Notes: generated by a model from the letters alone, not told the origin. Counted from the stretch's first letter, positions 24,181 through 33,442 are shown. The stretch: DNA of 64,000 nucleotides from SIG299 sp045531895 (GCA_045531895.1 JAZSEW010000055.1:1-64000); one strand, 5' to 3'. Numbers and translations are program-made.

Positions 24181-24393
24181 CTACTCCTCTTTCTGTTCGT
24201 TTGCTGCTAAATCCTCTGTCCCAGAATTTTCTGCATAATGGTTTTCCCACCAGATTTCTTCTGCCGTTTTTCCTCCGGTAATATCCTTCCAAGCCTGCTT
24301 CATGCCATTCTTTACACCACTTTTAATAACATAATATAAAGCAATTAACAGGACAATTGCAGTTCCTAAGCTGATACCTAATTCTTCTAACAT
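24181..24393 (-). CDS. Small single-pass membrane protein
   Basis: A 70-residue protein with one transmembrane helix (about residues 8-25, SLGTAIVLLIALYYVIKSG) and an acidic, hydrophilic C-terminus (EEIWWENHYAENSGTEDLAANEQ). AGGGGGAT stands before the ATG. It follows the HTH membrane regulator gene by 13 bp. Not recognised. Confidence 0.65.
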   Translation of the reverse strand: MLEELGISLGTAIVLLIALYYVIKSGVKNGMKQAWKDITGGKTAEEIWWENHYAENSGTEDLAANEQKEE

Positions 24394-24406
24394 TATGATA
24401 TCCCCC

Positions 24407-24994
24407 TTACAGCAAAATCAAATCCATAAGCCAATTCATCAACATGCAAATCAATGCCGCAACCACGCCGGCACCTATTGCCAACAAAACCTTCTGATAT
24501 GGACGTTTTCCAATTTCCCGCTGCTTATCGATTTCGTCCAACCGCTTACCTTCCATAAAGGCTGTAATTTCCCGCCAGGTTTGAATATCCTGTTGCTTTT
24601 TCCATTTTTCTGCCCTGAATCCATATATAAGCGCAACAGCTGCTAATACTCCCCAAATAACAAAACCACCCCAGTTAAAAAGCCTAACCAGCGGAATTGG
24701 AGAAATCATCATCACTATCATCAGAACAGCCATAACGGTTCCCTGTTTGTAAAATTCCTTAATGTCGCTTTCCTTAATTTGTTTCTTCATCTCTTCCAAA
24801 TCTCCTTTTACTAAATTATCCAGAGAGGTGTCAAACAAAGAACTCAGCATCACCAGACTTTTGATATCAGGATAATTCTTTTCATTTTCCCAATTTGATA
24901 TGGTCTGACGGGTCACAAAAATTTTGTCTGCCAGTTCCTCTTGGGAAAAACCAAGTTCATTCCTGTATTTTTTTATCTGATTGCCAATTTCCAT
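24407..24994 (-). CDS. XRE HTH regulator with C-terminal membrane helices
   Basis: A 195-residue protein. The N-terminal Cro/C1 HTH spans residues 5-60 (IKKYRNELGFSQEELADKI, then VTRQTISNWENEKNYPD). A linker follows and then three hydrophobic segments (about 88-105, 108-127 and 170-192). Membrane-attached XRE proteins of this type are common in Firmicutes and are presumed to sense the membrane or a partner protein; the small membrane protein encoded 13 bp downstream is a candidate. AGGAGGC precedes the ATG by 4 bp. Target genes unknown. The gap 24995-25176 holds nothing further that I recognise. Confidence 0.85.
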   Translation of the reverse strand: MEIGNQIKKYRNELGFSQEELADKIFVTRQTISNWENEKNYPDIKSLVMLSSLFDTSLDNLVKGDLEEMKKQIKESDIKEFYKQGTVMAVLMIVMMISPIPLVRLFNWGGFVIWGVLAAVALIYGFRAEKWKKQQDIQTWREITAFMEGKRLDEIDKQREIGKRPYQKVLLAIGAGVVAALICMLMNWLMDLILL

Positions 24995-25176
24995 TTTAGC
25001 CTCCTGATTCTCTCTGTTGCGGATAGTTTATGACAAGGAAATCATTTCGTCTATCAAAGCTATTTTACAATAACATTTTTCGAGATGCAAAAACGTTTTT
25101 ACATACTGAAAAGCGCATAAATAAACAATTTTCCAAAAATTAAATTTAAATTTATTTTTTAGTTATCAGCAATACT

Positions 25177-25824
25177 CTACTGCTCTTCCAAAAAGTTTTT
25201 TACTTCTTCCAAATCGCTGCACATGTTCCAGAGAAAGGCCTTTATTTCTTCATCTGCCTCCCACAAATCCGGCACCATAATTACCTTCATGCCGGCACGG
25301 TGCGCAGAAAGTAAACCGTTTCTGGAATCTTCCAACGCCAGTGCCTCTGCAGGCTCCACATTAAGCGCCTCACAAGCTTTTAAATAAATTTCCGGCTCCG
25401 GCTTGGATTTTTCCACCATATCACCGCAAATGACTGCATCAAAATATTCCAATACTTCTGCACTCTTTAAGTTACGTTCTACGCCACGCTTACTTGTAGA
25501 AGAAGCCACTGCCAGCTTGTAACCGTTTGCCTTTAAATAATCCAGTAACACATAAAGTCCCTTCTTTACCGGAACTTTGTCTTTTGCATAAAAGTCATTA
25601 TTAAATTCCCTGGTATACTTCCAAAGTTCCTCTTCGTTATACCGGTCACCAAACTCCTTCTTCCAAATTTGATTCGATGCTTCTACGTTTATTCCGAGAG
25701 TTTTATAAACCATATACCCGGCTTTTCCAAGTCCCATTTTTTCTCCGGCGTAATCCCAGGCAAGAATAGCCACACGCTCCGTGTCAAACATCAACCCATC
25801 CATATCAAACACAACCGCTTTCAT
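25177..25824 (-). CDS. HAD phosphatase, beta-phosphoglucomutase-like
   Basis: A 215-residue HAD hydrolase of subfamily IA. Motif I is FDMDGLMFDTE (nucleophile D7 and acid/base D9 kept, with the Gly-Leu-Met seen in this group), motif II is ASSTSKRGV, motif III is KPEPEIYLKA, and motif IV is ALEDSRNGLLSA. The helical cap lies between residues 16 and 85. Such enzymes are sugar-phosphate phosphatases or mutases; this substrate cannot be told. Single gene between the XRE gene and a GNAT gene. Confidence 0.88.
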   Translation of the reverse strand: MKAVVFDMDGLMFDTERVAILAWDYAGEKMGLGKAGYMVYKTLGINVEASNQIWKKEFGDRYNEEELWKYTREFNNDFYAKDKVPVKKGLYVLLDYLKANGYKLAVASSTSKRGVERNLKSAEVLEYFDAVICGDMVEKSKPEPEIYLKACEALNVEPAEALALEDSRNGLLSAHRAGMKVIMVPDLWEADEEIKAFLWNMCSDLEEVKNFLEEQ

Positions 25825-25865
25825 ATTAATTAAATTCTCCTTTAATTTTCATCAAAAATATCTTG

Positions 25866-26438
25866 CTATTTTTCAACCTTTCTTAACTCCCACTCACTTC
25901 TCAAAAGACCATAATAGCTTGCATCGCAAATCCCTTGATTGTTATGATCACACTGTCTTAAGGTTCCTTCAAAGGTCATGCCACACTTTTTCATTACCCC
26001 GCCGGAATTTGGATTATTCGGGTCATGTCTTGCTTCCACCCGGTTTACATTCAACTCTTCAAAGCAAAAATCAATGACTGCCGCCAATGCTTCCGAAGTA
26101 ATTCCCTGATGCCACCAGTTTCTGCCGATGCAGTAACCGATATGTACTGAACTAATATTCTCTTTCATCCCAACAATGCTGATAGAACCAATCGGTGCAT
26201 CATTATTGTCCTTTGGAACAATCGCCCACTGGTAATAATCCTCTTTTTCATAAGAGTTTATCCAGTCCTCCAATACCATCTTCGTCACTTCTGTACTTGT
26301 ATGTGTTGGCCACGTCAGATACTTTGTTACCTCCGGATCCGACGCCCAGTTTTCATACATAGAAGTAACATCATCCCTTTTAAAACGGCGTAAAATAAGC
26401 CGTTTGGTTTCTATTTGCTTTGTACCACAGTGTTTCAT
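25866..26438 (-). CDS. GNAT acetyltransferase, RimJ/RimL-like
   Basis: A 190-residue N-acetyltransferase of the Acetyltransf_3 (RimJ/RimL) type. Landmarks are IETKRLILRRFKRDD at the N-terminus, IGYCIGRNWWHQGITSEAL for the acetyl-CoA-binding helix, and NRVEARHDPNNPNSGGVMKKCGM near the C-terminus. The start at 26438 (MKHCGTKQ) is favoured, with AAGGAAG 9-10 bp upstream; an ATG 14 codons earlier lacks one. Substrate unknown. It follows the GNAT-phosphatase fusion by about 54 bp. Confidence 0.88.
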   Translation of the reverse strand: MKHCGTKQIETKRLILRRFKRDDVTSMYENWASDPEVTKYLTWPTHTSTEVTKMVLEDWINSYEKEDYYQWAIVPKDNNDAPIGSISIVGMKENISSVHIGYCIGRNWWHQGITSEALAAVIDFCFEELNVNRVEARHDPNNPNSGGVMKKCGMTFEGTLRQCDHNNQGICDASYYGLLRSEWELRKVEK

Positions 26439-26492
26439 AAAACAGTTCTTCCTTTCCACAAACGCTTTTCTCAAAATCAATCGAAATTATTT

Positions 26493-27701
26493 TCAAACCA
26501 GTTTCTTACTATTTTTTTTTATTTCTTCCTCACTCAATCCCAACGTCTGAAAATACTCCTCCGTCGTCCCAAACCGTTCCCTAAACAACTTAAGAAACTC
26601 CTTCATAAACCACTCTCTCGGAGTCACAATATTCATATCCACCTCCGGGAAGTTTTTATGTACCAAATCCAAACGTTCCTTGCCATACTCTCTCGTCAAC
26701 ACATAGTTTTCAACAATGTCTGCGTCACTTACCCCGGCATGCAAAAGTAAAATTGCAGACACCACACCTGTCCGGTCTTTTCCGGCAGTGCAGTTAAACA
26801 TGACTCCGTTCTTAGCATTTGCAATTGTTTTAAACACCTTTGGCATGTTTTCTGCCTGTGCAATTGCCAGATAGCTTAACGGAACTTTCTCTACCGACTC
26901 CGGCACACCACTACCCTCAATTATCGGGCAATTGATATAGGTAAACCCTTCTGCATTTGCAAAACCGCTTGGCTTTCTCGCCAGGTCCTTATCTCCCCGC
27001 AAATCAATAATCGTGGTGATGCCACGTTCCTTCAAAATTTTAAAATCTTCCTCACACGGATAATTCTGCACATCGCTTCTCCACAGGGAATTCCGCTTGG
27101 TAGCCAATCCGTCACGAATCACGTATCCGCCTAATTCTCTAGTGTTCTGCGTAGTTTTCAGCATACTCTCCGTGATTGTTACCCAGAACCGCTTCGTATA
27201 ATCGCCATCCACCAACACTTCTTTTTCAAACACACCACCATTTGCAAGAATCGTCCTCTCGCTGGCGATATTATTACGGTTGCAGGTAATCATCACCTTA
27301 TGTAACCCAAGCTCCTTGCACTTAATCAAATTCTGTCGCACCATCTCTTTTGCATAGCCTTTTTTACGCTCACTTGGACGCACAATATAACCAAAATGGC
27401 CGCCCCATGTGCGAAGCACAGGATTTCCCAAATGATGACGCAGATCAATGACACCTACAATACGATTATCAATCTCTCGCACCGCAATAAAAATATCAGA
27501 GGACACGCGTCCTTTGGGACAGGTTTCCGGATTTTCACGAACAGCAATCCAGTCTATCCACTCCTGCGCTGTTTTACATTCGTCTAAATTACCGCATCCC
27601 GCAAAGGCATCCGGGTCATTTGCCTCTATTATTTCCTGACGAAACTGCATGATATCATCCGCATATTCTATTGTTGGTTTAATAAGTCTGATTTCGTCCA
27701 T
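26493..27701 (-). CDS. Fusion of GNAT acetyltransferase and tyrosine-phosphatase-like domain
   Basis: A 402-residue two-domain protein. Residues about 1-170 are a GNAT acetyltransferase (VRPSERKKGYAKEMV acetyl-CoA site; MITCNRNNIASERTILANGG). Residues about 185-400 are a Y_phosphatase3-type protein-tyrosine/serine phosphatase; the active-site P-loop is NCTAGKDRTG (C-x5-R), with the upstream general-acid region TIIDLRGDKD. The ATG overlaps the stop of the YbaK gene (TAATG), so the genes are coupled. The combination of acetylation and dephosphorylation activities in one chain is unusual; the N-terminal M of a longer ORF would overlap YbaK and has no ribosome-binding site. Confidence 0.85.
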   Translation of the reverse strand: MDEIRLIKPTIEYADDIMQFRQEIIEANDPDAFAGCGNLDECKTAQEWIDWIAVRENPETCPKGRVSSDIFIAVREIDNRIVGVIDLRHHLGNPVLRTWGGHFGYIVRPSERKKGYAKEMVRQNLIKCKELGLHKVMITCNRNNIASERTILANGGVFEKEVLVDGDYTKRFWVTITESMLKTTQNTRELGGYVIRDGLATKRNSLWRSDVQNYPCEEDFKILKERGITTIIDLRGDKDLARKPSGFANAEGFTYINCPIIEGSGVPESVEKVPLSYLAIAQAENMPKVFKTIANAKNGVMFNCTAGKDRTGVVSAILLLHAGVSDADIVENYVLTREYGKERLDLVHKNFPEVDMNIVTPREWFMKEFLKLFRERFGTTEEYFQTLGLSEEEIKKNSKKLV

Positions 27702-28186
27702 TACTCTTCCTCGCACAAATCCGCATATTCAAAGCGAATCATTTTTCCTAAATCCTCCGGACTCACTTCCACCTGGTATCCGATTTTTCCGGCACTGAAG
27801 AAAATGGTATCAAAATTCTTAGCACTTTCATGCACCGTGGTAGTAAAAAACTTTTTCATTCCAATCGGTGAGCAACCGCCATGAATGTAACCGGTTAGCG
27901 GAAGCAGCTCCTTAGACTTTATCATCTCAATACTTTTTTCTCCAACGGCACCCGCCGCCTTCTTTAAATCCAGTTCTCTATTCACCGGAATCACAAATAC
28001 AAAATTCTTCTTGGTTTTTCCGCCCACAGTCACCAAAGTCTTAAATACCTGATTCGGGTCCTGACCAAGCACTGCTGCCACCTCTGTGCCAACGGTAGTG
28101 CCGGACTCCACATAACAATAGCTCTCGTATTTCACTTTTTTCTGGTCTAACAGACGCATTACATTTGTTTTCTCCATCTTTTCCAT
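27701..28186 (-). CDS. YbaK/EbsC-type aminoacyl-tRNA deacylase
   Basis: A 161-residue editing-domain protein that hydrolyses mischarged Cys-tRNA(Pro) in characterised homologues. Landmarks are the basic start TNVMRLLDQKKVKYESY, then FVFVIPVNRELDLKKAAGAVGEKS (the conserved Lys lies in LDLKK) and GYIHGGCSPIGMKK. Start ATG 28186 is chosen with GAGAGGAG 9 bp upstream; a GTG seven codons earlier is possible. Its stop overlaps the start of the GNAT-phosphatase fusion. Confidence 0.88.
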   Translation of the reverse strand: MEKMEKTNVMRLLDQKKVKYESYCYVESGTTVGTEVAAVLGQDPNQVFKTLVTVGGKTKKNFVFVIPVNRELDLKKAAGAVGEKSIEMIKSKELLPLTGYIHGGCSPIGMKKFFTTTVHESAKNFDTIFFSAGKIGYQVEVSPEDLGKMIRFEYADLCEEE

Positions 28187-28254
28187 TTCATCGTTCTCCT
28201 CTCCCACAAAGCGTTCCTACGTTTATAAAAAATTTCTTAAATCTTCCAATCACG

Positions 28255-28272
28255 ATTCCATACCTATGGAAT
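28255..28272. promoter_or_regulatory. Perfect 8-bp palindrome between divergent genes
   Basis: ATTCCATA-CC-TATGGAAT lies in the 158-bp gap between the YbaK gene and the PNPOx-like gene. It is a good operator candidate for the divergent pair; no regulator gene is adjacent. Confidence 0.4.
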
Positions 28273-28344
28273 TTGTGTTGCAATAATGTTACTATAGAAA
28301 AAAGAGAATTTCAATTCAATTTTACAATTTTGGAGGTATTTATT

Positions 28345-28737
28345 ATGCAGAAAGTTTACGAATTTTTAAAGAAATGCAACACCTATTATCTGGCTACTGT
28401 AGAAAACGACCAGCCAAGAGTCCGTCCCTTCGGCACCATCGATTTATTCGAGGACAAGCTGTACATCCAGACCGGCAAGACAAAAGAGGTTTCCAAGCAG
28501 ATTCAAAAGAATCCTAAAGTAGAACTTTGTGCCTTTGGTGACGGAACATGGCTCCGCGTGGCAGGCACCTTAGTCCGTGATGACCGTGTAGAAGCAAAGA
28601 AGCACATGCTGGACGCTTATCCAAGCCTCCAAAGCATGTACTCCCCAACCGATGATAACACCGAAGTATTATATTTTAAGGATGCCACCGCAACTTTTTC
28701 TTCCTTTAGCGAGGCACCTAAGACAATTCAGCTTTAA
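28345..28737 (+). CDS. Pyridoxamine 5'-phosphate oxidase-like FMN-binding protein
   Basis: A 130-residue split-barrel flavoprotein-like protein. The N-terminal half has YYLATVENDQPRVRPFGTIDLFEDKLYIQTGKTKEVSKQI landmarks (FMN site around RVRPFG and TGKTKEV), normal for this short family. It probably binds FMN or F420-like cofactors and reduces an unknown substrate. ATG at 28345 has GGAGG 8 bp before it; the in-frame sequence upstream is not coding. Plus strand, monocistronic, convergent with thiC with only 10 bp between the stops. Confidence 0.88.
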   Translation: MQKVYEFLKKCNTYYLATVENDQPRVRPFGTIDLFEDKLYIQTGKTKEVSKQIQKNPKVELCAFGDGTWLRVAGTLVRDDRVEAKKHMLDAYPSLQSMYSPTDDNTEVLYFKDATATFSSFSEAPKTIQL

Positions 28738-28747
28738 TACCATCCAT

Positions 28748-30061
28748 CTATTTTTCTGTACAAAACTCAACCGTTTTGCCTTCTAAAATCATGTTTGTCG
28801 TCCGCACCGCACACATCTTTCCGCACATGGAGCAAGTGTGGCGGTCGGATGGCGGTGTGCTTTCAAAATAAGCTCTCGCCTTCTCTTCATCCAGTGCCAG
28901 ACCAAACATAGCTTCCCAGTCCACCGCATGTCTTGCTTCTGCCATGGCGTTATCCCTCTCTCTGGCCTGAGGCACACCCTTGGCAATATCTGCCGCATGT
29001 GCCGCAATCCGGCTGGCAATAATGCCTTCCTTTACATCATTTAAATTCGGAAGACGAAGATGCTCCGCCGGAGTTACATAGCAGAGAAAATCCGCACCGC
29101 TGGCCGCCGCAATGGCACCGCCGATAGCTGATGTGATATGGTCATAGCCCGGCGCAATATCCGTTACCAGAGGACCTAACACATAAAACGGTGCATTATG
29201 GCAAATACGCTTTTGCAGCTTCATATTGGCCTCAATTTCATTCATCGCCATATGCCCCGGACCTTCCACCATCACCTGTACATCCTTTGCCCAGGCACGC
29301 TCGGTCAATGCTCCAAGCTCAATCAACTCCGAAATCTGACCTGCATCGGTACTGTCGTCAATGCATCCCGGACGAAGGGCATCTCCCAGACTTATAGTAA
29401 CATCATACTCTCTGAGAATATCCAGCACTTCGTCGTAATGCTCATAAAACGGATTTTCATTTCCGGTCATCATCATCCAGGCAAACAACAGGGAACCACC
29501 TCTGGATACAATATTCATCTTGCGTTTATCCCGCATAAAGGCTTCCACCGTACGTCGATTAATTCCCGCATGAATGGTCATGAAATCCACACCTTCTTCT
29601 GCATGGGCACGTACTACCCGGAGGAAATCCTCTGCGGTAATTTCCAACAAATCCTTTTCCAGATAACCGATAGCATCATACATCGGCACGGTACCAATCA
29701 TGGCAAGAGATTTTGCAATCAGTTCCTTACGGAAGGTGTTGGTCTTTCCGTAATTACTCAAATCCATAATAGCTTCCGCACCGAATTTCAGTGCCATGTC
29801 TACCTTCTGCATTTCCATTTCATAATTGTTGCAATCCCCGGAAATTCCCAGGTTCACATTGATTTTTGTGCGTAGACCCATACCGATACCTTCCGCAGAA
29901 ATCGAGGTGTGCTTTACATTGCATGGAATTGCTACCACGCCCTGCGCTACCAATTCCCGAAGCTTTTCCGGTTCCATATATTCTTTCTTTGCTACCAGTT
30001 CTATTTCCGGCGTAATAATTCCCTTTTTCGCCGCTTCCATTTGTGTCTTATATGTTCTCAT
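28748..30061 (-). CDS. thiC: Phosphomethylpyrimidine synthase
   Basis: A 437-residue radical SAM enzyme that rearranges 5-aminoimidazole ribotide into HMP phosphate, the pyrimidine half of thiamine. The unusual C-terminal cluster motif CSMCGKMC is present near residue 415. Other landmarks are ISGDCNNYEMEMQKV, MTIHAGINRRTVE, LGDALRPGCIDDSTDAGQ and QVMVEGPGHM. The start at 30061 (MRTYKTQME) is used, with GGAG 8 bp upstream. It is the last gene of the thiamine operon, 28 bp after thiD. Normal length and intact. Confidence 0.97.
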   Translation of the reverse strand: MRTYKTQMEAAKKGIITPEIELVAKKEYMEPEKLRELVAQGVVAIPCNVKHTSISAEGIGMGLRTKINVNLGISGDCNNYEMEMQKVDMALKFGAEAIMDLSNYGKTNTFRKELIAKSLAMIGTVPMYDAIGYLEKDLLEITAEDFLRVVRAHAEEGVDFMTIHAGINRRTVEAFMRDKRKMNIVSRGGSLLFAWMMMTGNENPFYEHYDEVLDILREYDVTISLGDALRPGCIDDSTDAGQISELIELGALTERAWAKDVQVMVEGPGHMAMNEIEANMKLQKRICHNAPFYVLGPLVTDIAPGYDHITSAIGGAIAAASGADFLCYVTPAEHLRLPNLNDVKEGIIASRIAAHAADIAKGVPQARERDNAMAEARHAVDWEAMFGLALDEEKARAYFESTPPSDRHTCSMCGKMCAVRTTNMILEGKTVEFCTEK

Positions 30062-30089
30062 ACGACTATCTCCATTCACTTCACTGTGT

Positions 30090-30893
30090 TTACTTATTCT
30101 CTCCAAATCTGCTATTTAAATCGAAAGCATGATTCATCGGCCCACTGCCACGTCCTAAATCAAGCATGGCAGCCAGAGCCCCGGAAATATACTCCTTTGC
30201 GCGTTGCACAGACTCCGCCAAAGAAAAACCTTTAGCCAAATTTGCCGCAATAGCACTGGACAAGGTACAGCCTGTTCCGTGAGTATTCGGATTCTCAATC
30301 CTCTTTCCGAAAAACCACTGTTCTACACCATCTGTATACAATAAATCATTGGCATCATTGATACTGTGGCCCCCCTTTAACAATACGGCACAACCACAGG
30401 TATCACTGATTTTCATTGCCGCACGGACCATGTCTTCTTTTCCTGCAATCACCCTTCCCGACAGCACCTCTGCCTCCGGAATATTCGGAGTCACCAGCGT
30501 TGCCAACGGAAGAAGCTCCTCAACTAAGGCGGATACCGCCTCTGTCTGCATCAGCTTAGAACCGCTGGTTGCCACCATCACCGGGTCCACCACAATATTT
30601 TCTGCACAATAATACTGCAAACGGTCTGCAATTACATGAATCAGTTCTGCCGACGCCACCATACCGATTTTCACCGCATCCGGCCGGATATCCTCAAATA
30701 CGGCCTCTATTTGTGCTGCCAGAAATTTTGGCTCCACCGCCAAAATTCCGAAAACCCCCAAGGTATTCTGAGCCGTCAGTGCTGTAATGGCACTCATGGC
30801 ATATACACCGTTCATGGTCATTGTCTTTATATCCGCCTGTATTCCTGCTCCTCCGCCGGAATCACTTCCCGCAATGGATAATGCTGTTTTCAT
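30090..30893 (-). CDS. thiD: Hydroxymethylpyrimidine/phosphomethylpyrimidine kinase
   Basis: A 267-residue ribokinase-fold enzyme that phosphorylates HMP and HMP-P to HMP-PP for ThiE. Landmarks are SIAGSDSGGGAGIQADIKT (residues 6-23), VVDPVMVATSG, LVTPNIPEAEVL, and the catalytic NTHGTGCTLSSAIAANLA near residue 210. It lies between the tenI-thiE fusion and thiC in the riboswitch-controlled operon. Intact. Confidence 0.96.
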   Translation of the reverse strand: MKTALSIAGSDSGGGAGIQADIKTMTMNGVYAMSAITALTAQNTLGVFGILAVEPKFLAAQIEAVFEDIRPDAVKIGMVASAELIHVIADRLQYYCAENIVVDPVMVATSGSKLMQTEAVSALVEELLPLATLVTPNIPEAEVLSGRVIAGKEDMVRAAMKISDTCGCAVLLKGGHSINDANDLLYTDGVEQWFFGKRIENPNTHGTGCTLSSAIAANLAKGFSLAESVQRAKEYISGALAAMLDLGRGSGPMNHAFDLNSRFGENK

Positions 30894-30933
30894 CCCTACC
30901 CATCTTCCTTTCTTCCTTCAGCTACTAAAACAG

Positions 30934-32187
30934 CTACGATTTTTCCAGTAATACTCCAACCTGTTTCTTTAACTTACCAGTCGCTTCTTCTATATCCTCT
31001 GCCGCGAAAATGGCTGAAACCACAGCAACTCCGCTCATTCCACCATCTTTAAGCTCTGACAGATTGTTGGAACTGATTCCCCCGATAGCCACCGCCGGAA
31101 TGGAAACTGATGCACAAATTTCTCTCAACTGATCTCTGGTAATCCTGATAGCATTTTTCTTTGTCGGAGATGGGAATATTGCTCCCACACCTAAGTAATC
31201 CGCTCCGGCTGCTTCTGCTGCCTTGGCCTGCTCTATGGTTTTTGCCGTGGCACCAATGATAAAGTCTCTGCCAACCTGCTTTCTTATTTCTTCCACCGGC
31301 TGATCCTCGATTCCCACATGGACACCGTCGGCACCACTTTTTATGGCTACATCCACGTTATCATTGATAATTAACGGCACCCGGTACCGGTGACACAATT
31401 CCCGCATCAAAATAGCTTCTTCTATAAACTCAGCCTCTGAAAGTTCTTTTTCCCGTAACTGCACCAGTGTTACGCCACCCCGCAAGGCATCTTCTATCTG
31501 TTCAAGCAGCGTCTGTTTCCCCACCCAACTACGGTCGGTCACTGCATAAAGTAACAGTTGTTCTTTTTGAAATTTCATCTTTTCTTCCTTTCCAACCGGT
31601 TCCAAACCTGCCAGATATTCCTTTACATTGTCGCACTGCATCCATCCGCTCATAACGCAGCCACCTTTTGCTCCTGCTTTACGCACCAAAAGCATATTCT
31701 CCCTTAAAATTCCGCCAATAGCATACACCGGTACCTGCACGCTTTCGCATACCGACTGTAAAAATTCCGTTCCCCGCCCAGGAAGTCCTTTCTTGCAATC
31801 TGTAGAAAAAATATGTCCGGCAATCAGGTAAGTGCAACCAAGTTTCATCGCTTCCTTTGCCTCCTCTAAGGAATGGCAGGATGCTCCCAGCATCCGAAAG
31901 CTTTTTCTCTTTGCTTCCGAAAGTTCTCGCAACCGTGGCAACGGCATATGAAGTGCCTCTGCTTCCAGTTCCATTGCCACATCCGCAAAGCTGTGCAAAA
32001 TGCAGGGCACCTGATACGTTTTGCAAATCCGCATCACCTGTTCTGCCAGCTGTTTATATTCCTCCTCTGCTAAATCCTTTTCCCGAAGAAGAATTCCTGC
32101 CGGATGCTGCTTTGCAATTTCTTCTATGCGCTCCAAAAAAACACCCCGGCAAAGAGACCGGTTGGTTACACAAATCACATCAGACAT
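30934..32187 (-). CDS. thiE: TenI-like domain fused to thiamine phosphate synthase
   Basis: A 417-residue fusion of two TIM barrels. Residues about 1-195 are TenI-like (thiazole tautomerase family: VTNRSLCRG, GILLREKDL, AGHIFSTDCKKGLPGRG, VYAIGGI). Residues about 208-410 are ThiE, which joins HMP-PP and thiazole phosphate (AVTDRSW, LVQLREKELSEAEF, INDNVDVAIKSGADGVHVG, GVGAIFPSPTKKN, AIGGI). An internal ATG at residue 202 with GGAAAGGAAG upstream might give free ThiE as well. The start overlaps thiH by 8 bp, so the two are coupled. Confidence 0.92.
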   Translation of the reverse strand: MSDVICVTNRSLCRGVFLERIEEIAKQHPAGILLREKDLAEEEYKQLAEQVMRICKTYQVPCILHSFADVAMELEAEALHMPLPRLRELSEAKRKSFRMLGASCHSLEEAKEAMKLGCTYLIAGHIFSTDCKKGLPGRGTEFLQSVCESVQVPVYAIGGILRENMLLVRKAGAKGGCVMSGWMQCDNVKEYLAGLEPVGKEEKMKFQKEQLLLYAVTDRSWVGKQTLLEQIEDALRGGVTLVQLREKELSEAEFIEEAILMRELCHRYRVPLIINDNVDVAIKSGADGVHVGIEDQPVEEIRKQVGRDFIIGATAKTIEQAKAAEAAGADYLGVGAIFPSPTKKNAIRITRDQLREICASVSIPAVAIGGISSNNLSELKDGGMSGVAVVSAIFAAEDIEEATGKLKKQVGVLLEKS

Positions 32188-33433
32188 AAAGATAATCGTT
32201 CAGCACCGGCTGCAGTCCTTCTGCTGCAATATCCTGATACATGGTATCTAAACTGCGGTCATCGTTAATTTCAAACTGCTCGTCGCCCTGTGCCTCCTCG
32301 GTCTCCTTCCCCGTATATTTACTTTCATGGTCGCCGATTCCCGTGGAAACTCCGGCAGAAACCTTGGTTGCCGCAATCTTTACAATGCCGTTACGGAAGG
32401 TGGCACTTTCTCTGGAGGAAACGGTAATTCCCACAAACGGCAGGAAAATGCGGTAGGCACAAAGAATCTGACACAACTGTTTTTCACCCACGTCCAGCGG
32501 ATTGATTTTTTCGTTATTCACAATCGGACGGAGTCTCGGACAGGACAAGGACAGTTCTGCAGAAGGGTACTTTCTCTGTAAATAGTACACATGAAGTGCA
32601 CTGGCTAAGGCGTCCTTTCGAAAATCCGACAGTCCAAGCAATGCAGAGCATGCAACACCGCGCATTCCACCCATCAATGCCCGCTCCTGAGCATCAAAAC
32701 GGTATGGCCAGACTCTCTTATGTCCAAGCAAGTGTAAGGACTCATATTTGTCCGTGTCATAGGTTTCCTGAAATACCGTCACATAATCTGCGCCGCATTC
32801 ATGCAGATAACGGTATTCCGCCACATTCACCGGATAAATTTCCAGCCCCACCATGCGGAAATATTTTCTTGCCAGCTTGCATGCCTCGCCAATATAAGCC
32901 ACATCACTCTGCGCCCGGCTTTCGCCTGTCAGAAGCAGAATTTCTTCCATGCCGCTGTCGGCGATTACCTTCATCTCATGCTCCACCTGCTCCATTGTAA
33001 GCTTCATGCGGTTAATATGCTTATAGCAGTTAAAGCCACAGTACACGCAGTAATCTTCACAATAATTTGCAATATATAATGGCGTAAACAAGTACACCGT
33101 ATTTCCAAAATGCTTGCTGGTTTCCAACCGAGCCCGTTCCGCCATTTGTTCCAGAAACGGTTCCGCCGCCGGAGAAAGCAGCACCTTAAAGTCCTCTATG
33201 GAACAGTTTTCATGCTCCAGTGCCGCCCGAACATCCTTTGCGGTATACTTGGAATAGTCATATTCCTTCATCTGCGACATGACCTGCTCACAAATGTCCG
33301 AAGAAATTTGCTCCATGCCCGGCATATATTCCATATGATTGGTTCTTGATGACGGATCGGTTTCCAGACGATGCTTTTTCTCCAACGCAGATTCTGACAA
33401 ATGCTCCGAATCCACAAAAAACTGATTTTCCAT
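32180..33433 (-). CDS. thiH: 2-iminoacetate synthase
   Basis: A 417-residue radical SAM enzyme that cleaves tyrosine to p-cresol and dehydroglycine for thiazole synthesis in anaerobes. The cluster motif is CEDYCVYC (CxxxCxxC) in YIANYCEDYCVYCGFNC. Other landmarks are LLLTGESR, VFQETYDTDKYE and LSCPRLRP. About 35 residues at the N-terminus (MENQFFVDSEHLSESALEKK) exceed the usual start, yet GGAGG 7 bp before the first ATG supports it. It lies 9 bp after thiG. Presence of ThiH rather than ThiO is in line with strict anaerobiosis. Confidence 0.95.
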   Translation of the reverse strand: MENQFFVDSEHLSESALEKKHRLETDPSSRTNHMEYMPGMEQISSDICEQVMSQMKEYDYSKYTAKDVRAALEHENCSIEDFKVLLSPAAEPFLEQMAERARLETSKHFGNTVYLFTPLYIANYCEDYCVYCGFNCYKHINRMKLTMEQVEHEMKVIADSGMEEILLLTGESRAQSDVAYIGEACKLARKYFRMVGLEIYPVNVAEYRYLHECGADYVTVFQETYDTDKYESLHLLGHKRVWPYRFDAQERALMGGMRGVACSALLGLSDFRKDALASALHVYYLQRKYPSAELSLSCPRLRPIVNNEKINPLDVGEKQLCQILCAYRIFLPFVGITVSSRESATFRNGIVKIAATKVSAGVSTGIGDHESKYTGKETEEAQGDEQFEINDDRSLDTMYQDIAAEGLQPVLNDYLYV

Positions 33434-33442
33434 AAAATCCTC

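Noticed and set aside
29198..29875. 225-codon plus-strand frame in thiC
   Set aside because: Antisense to a highly conserved gene, with no ribosome-binding site or promoter.
32596..33000. 134-codon plus-strand frame in thiH
   Set aside because: Antisense shadow; Pro/His-rich composition, no start site, and thiH is certain.
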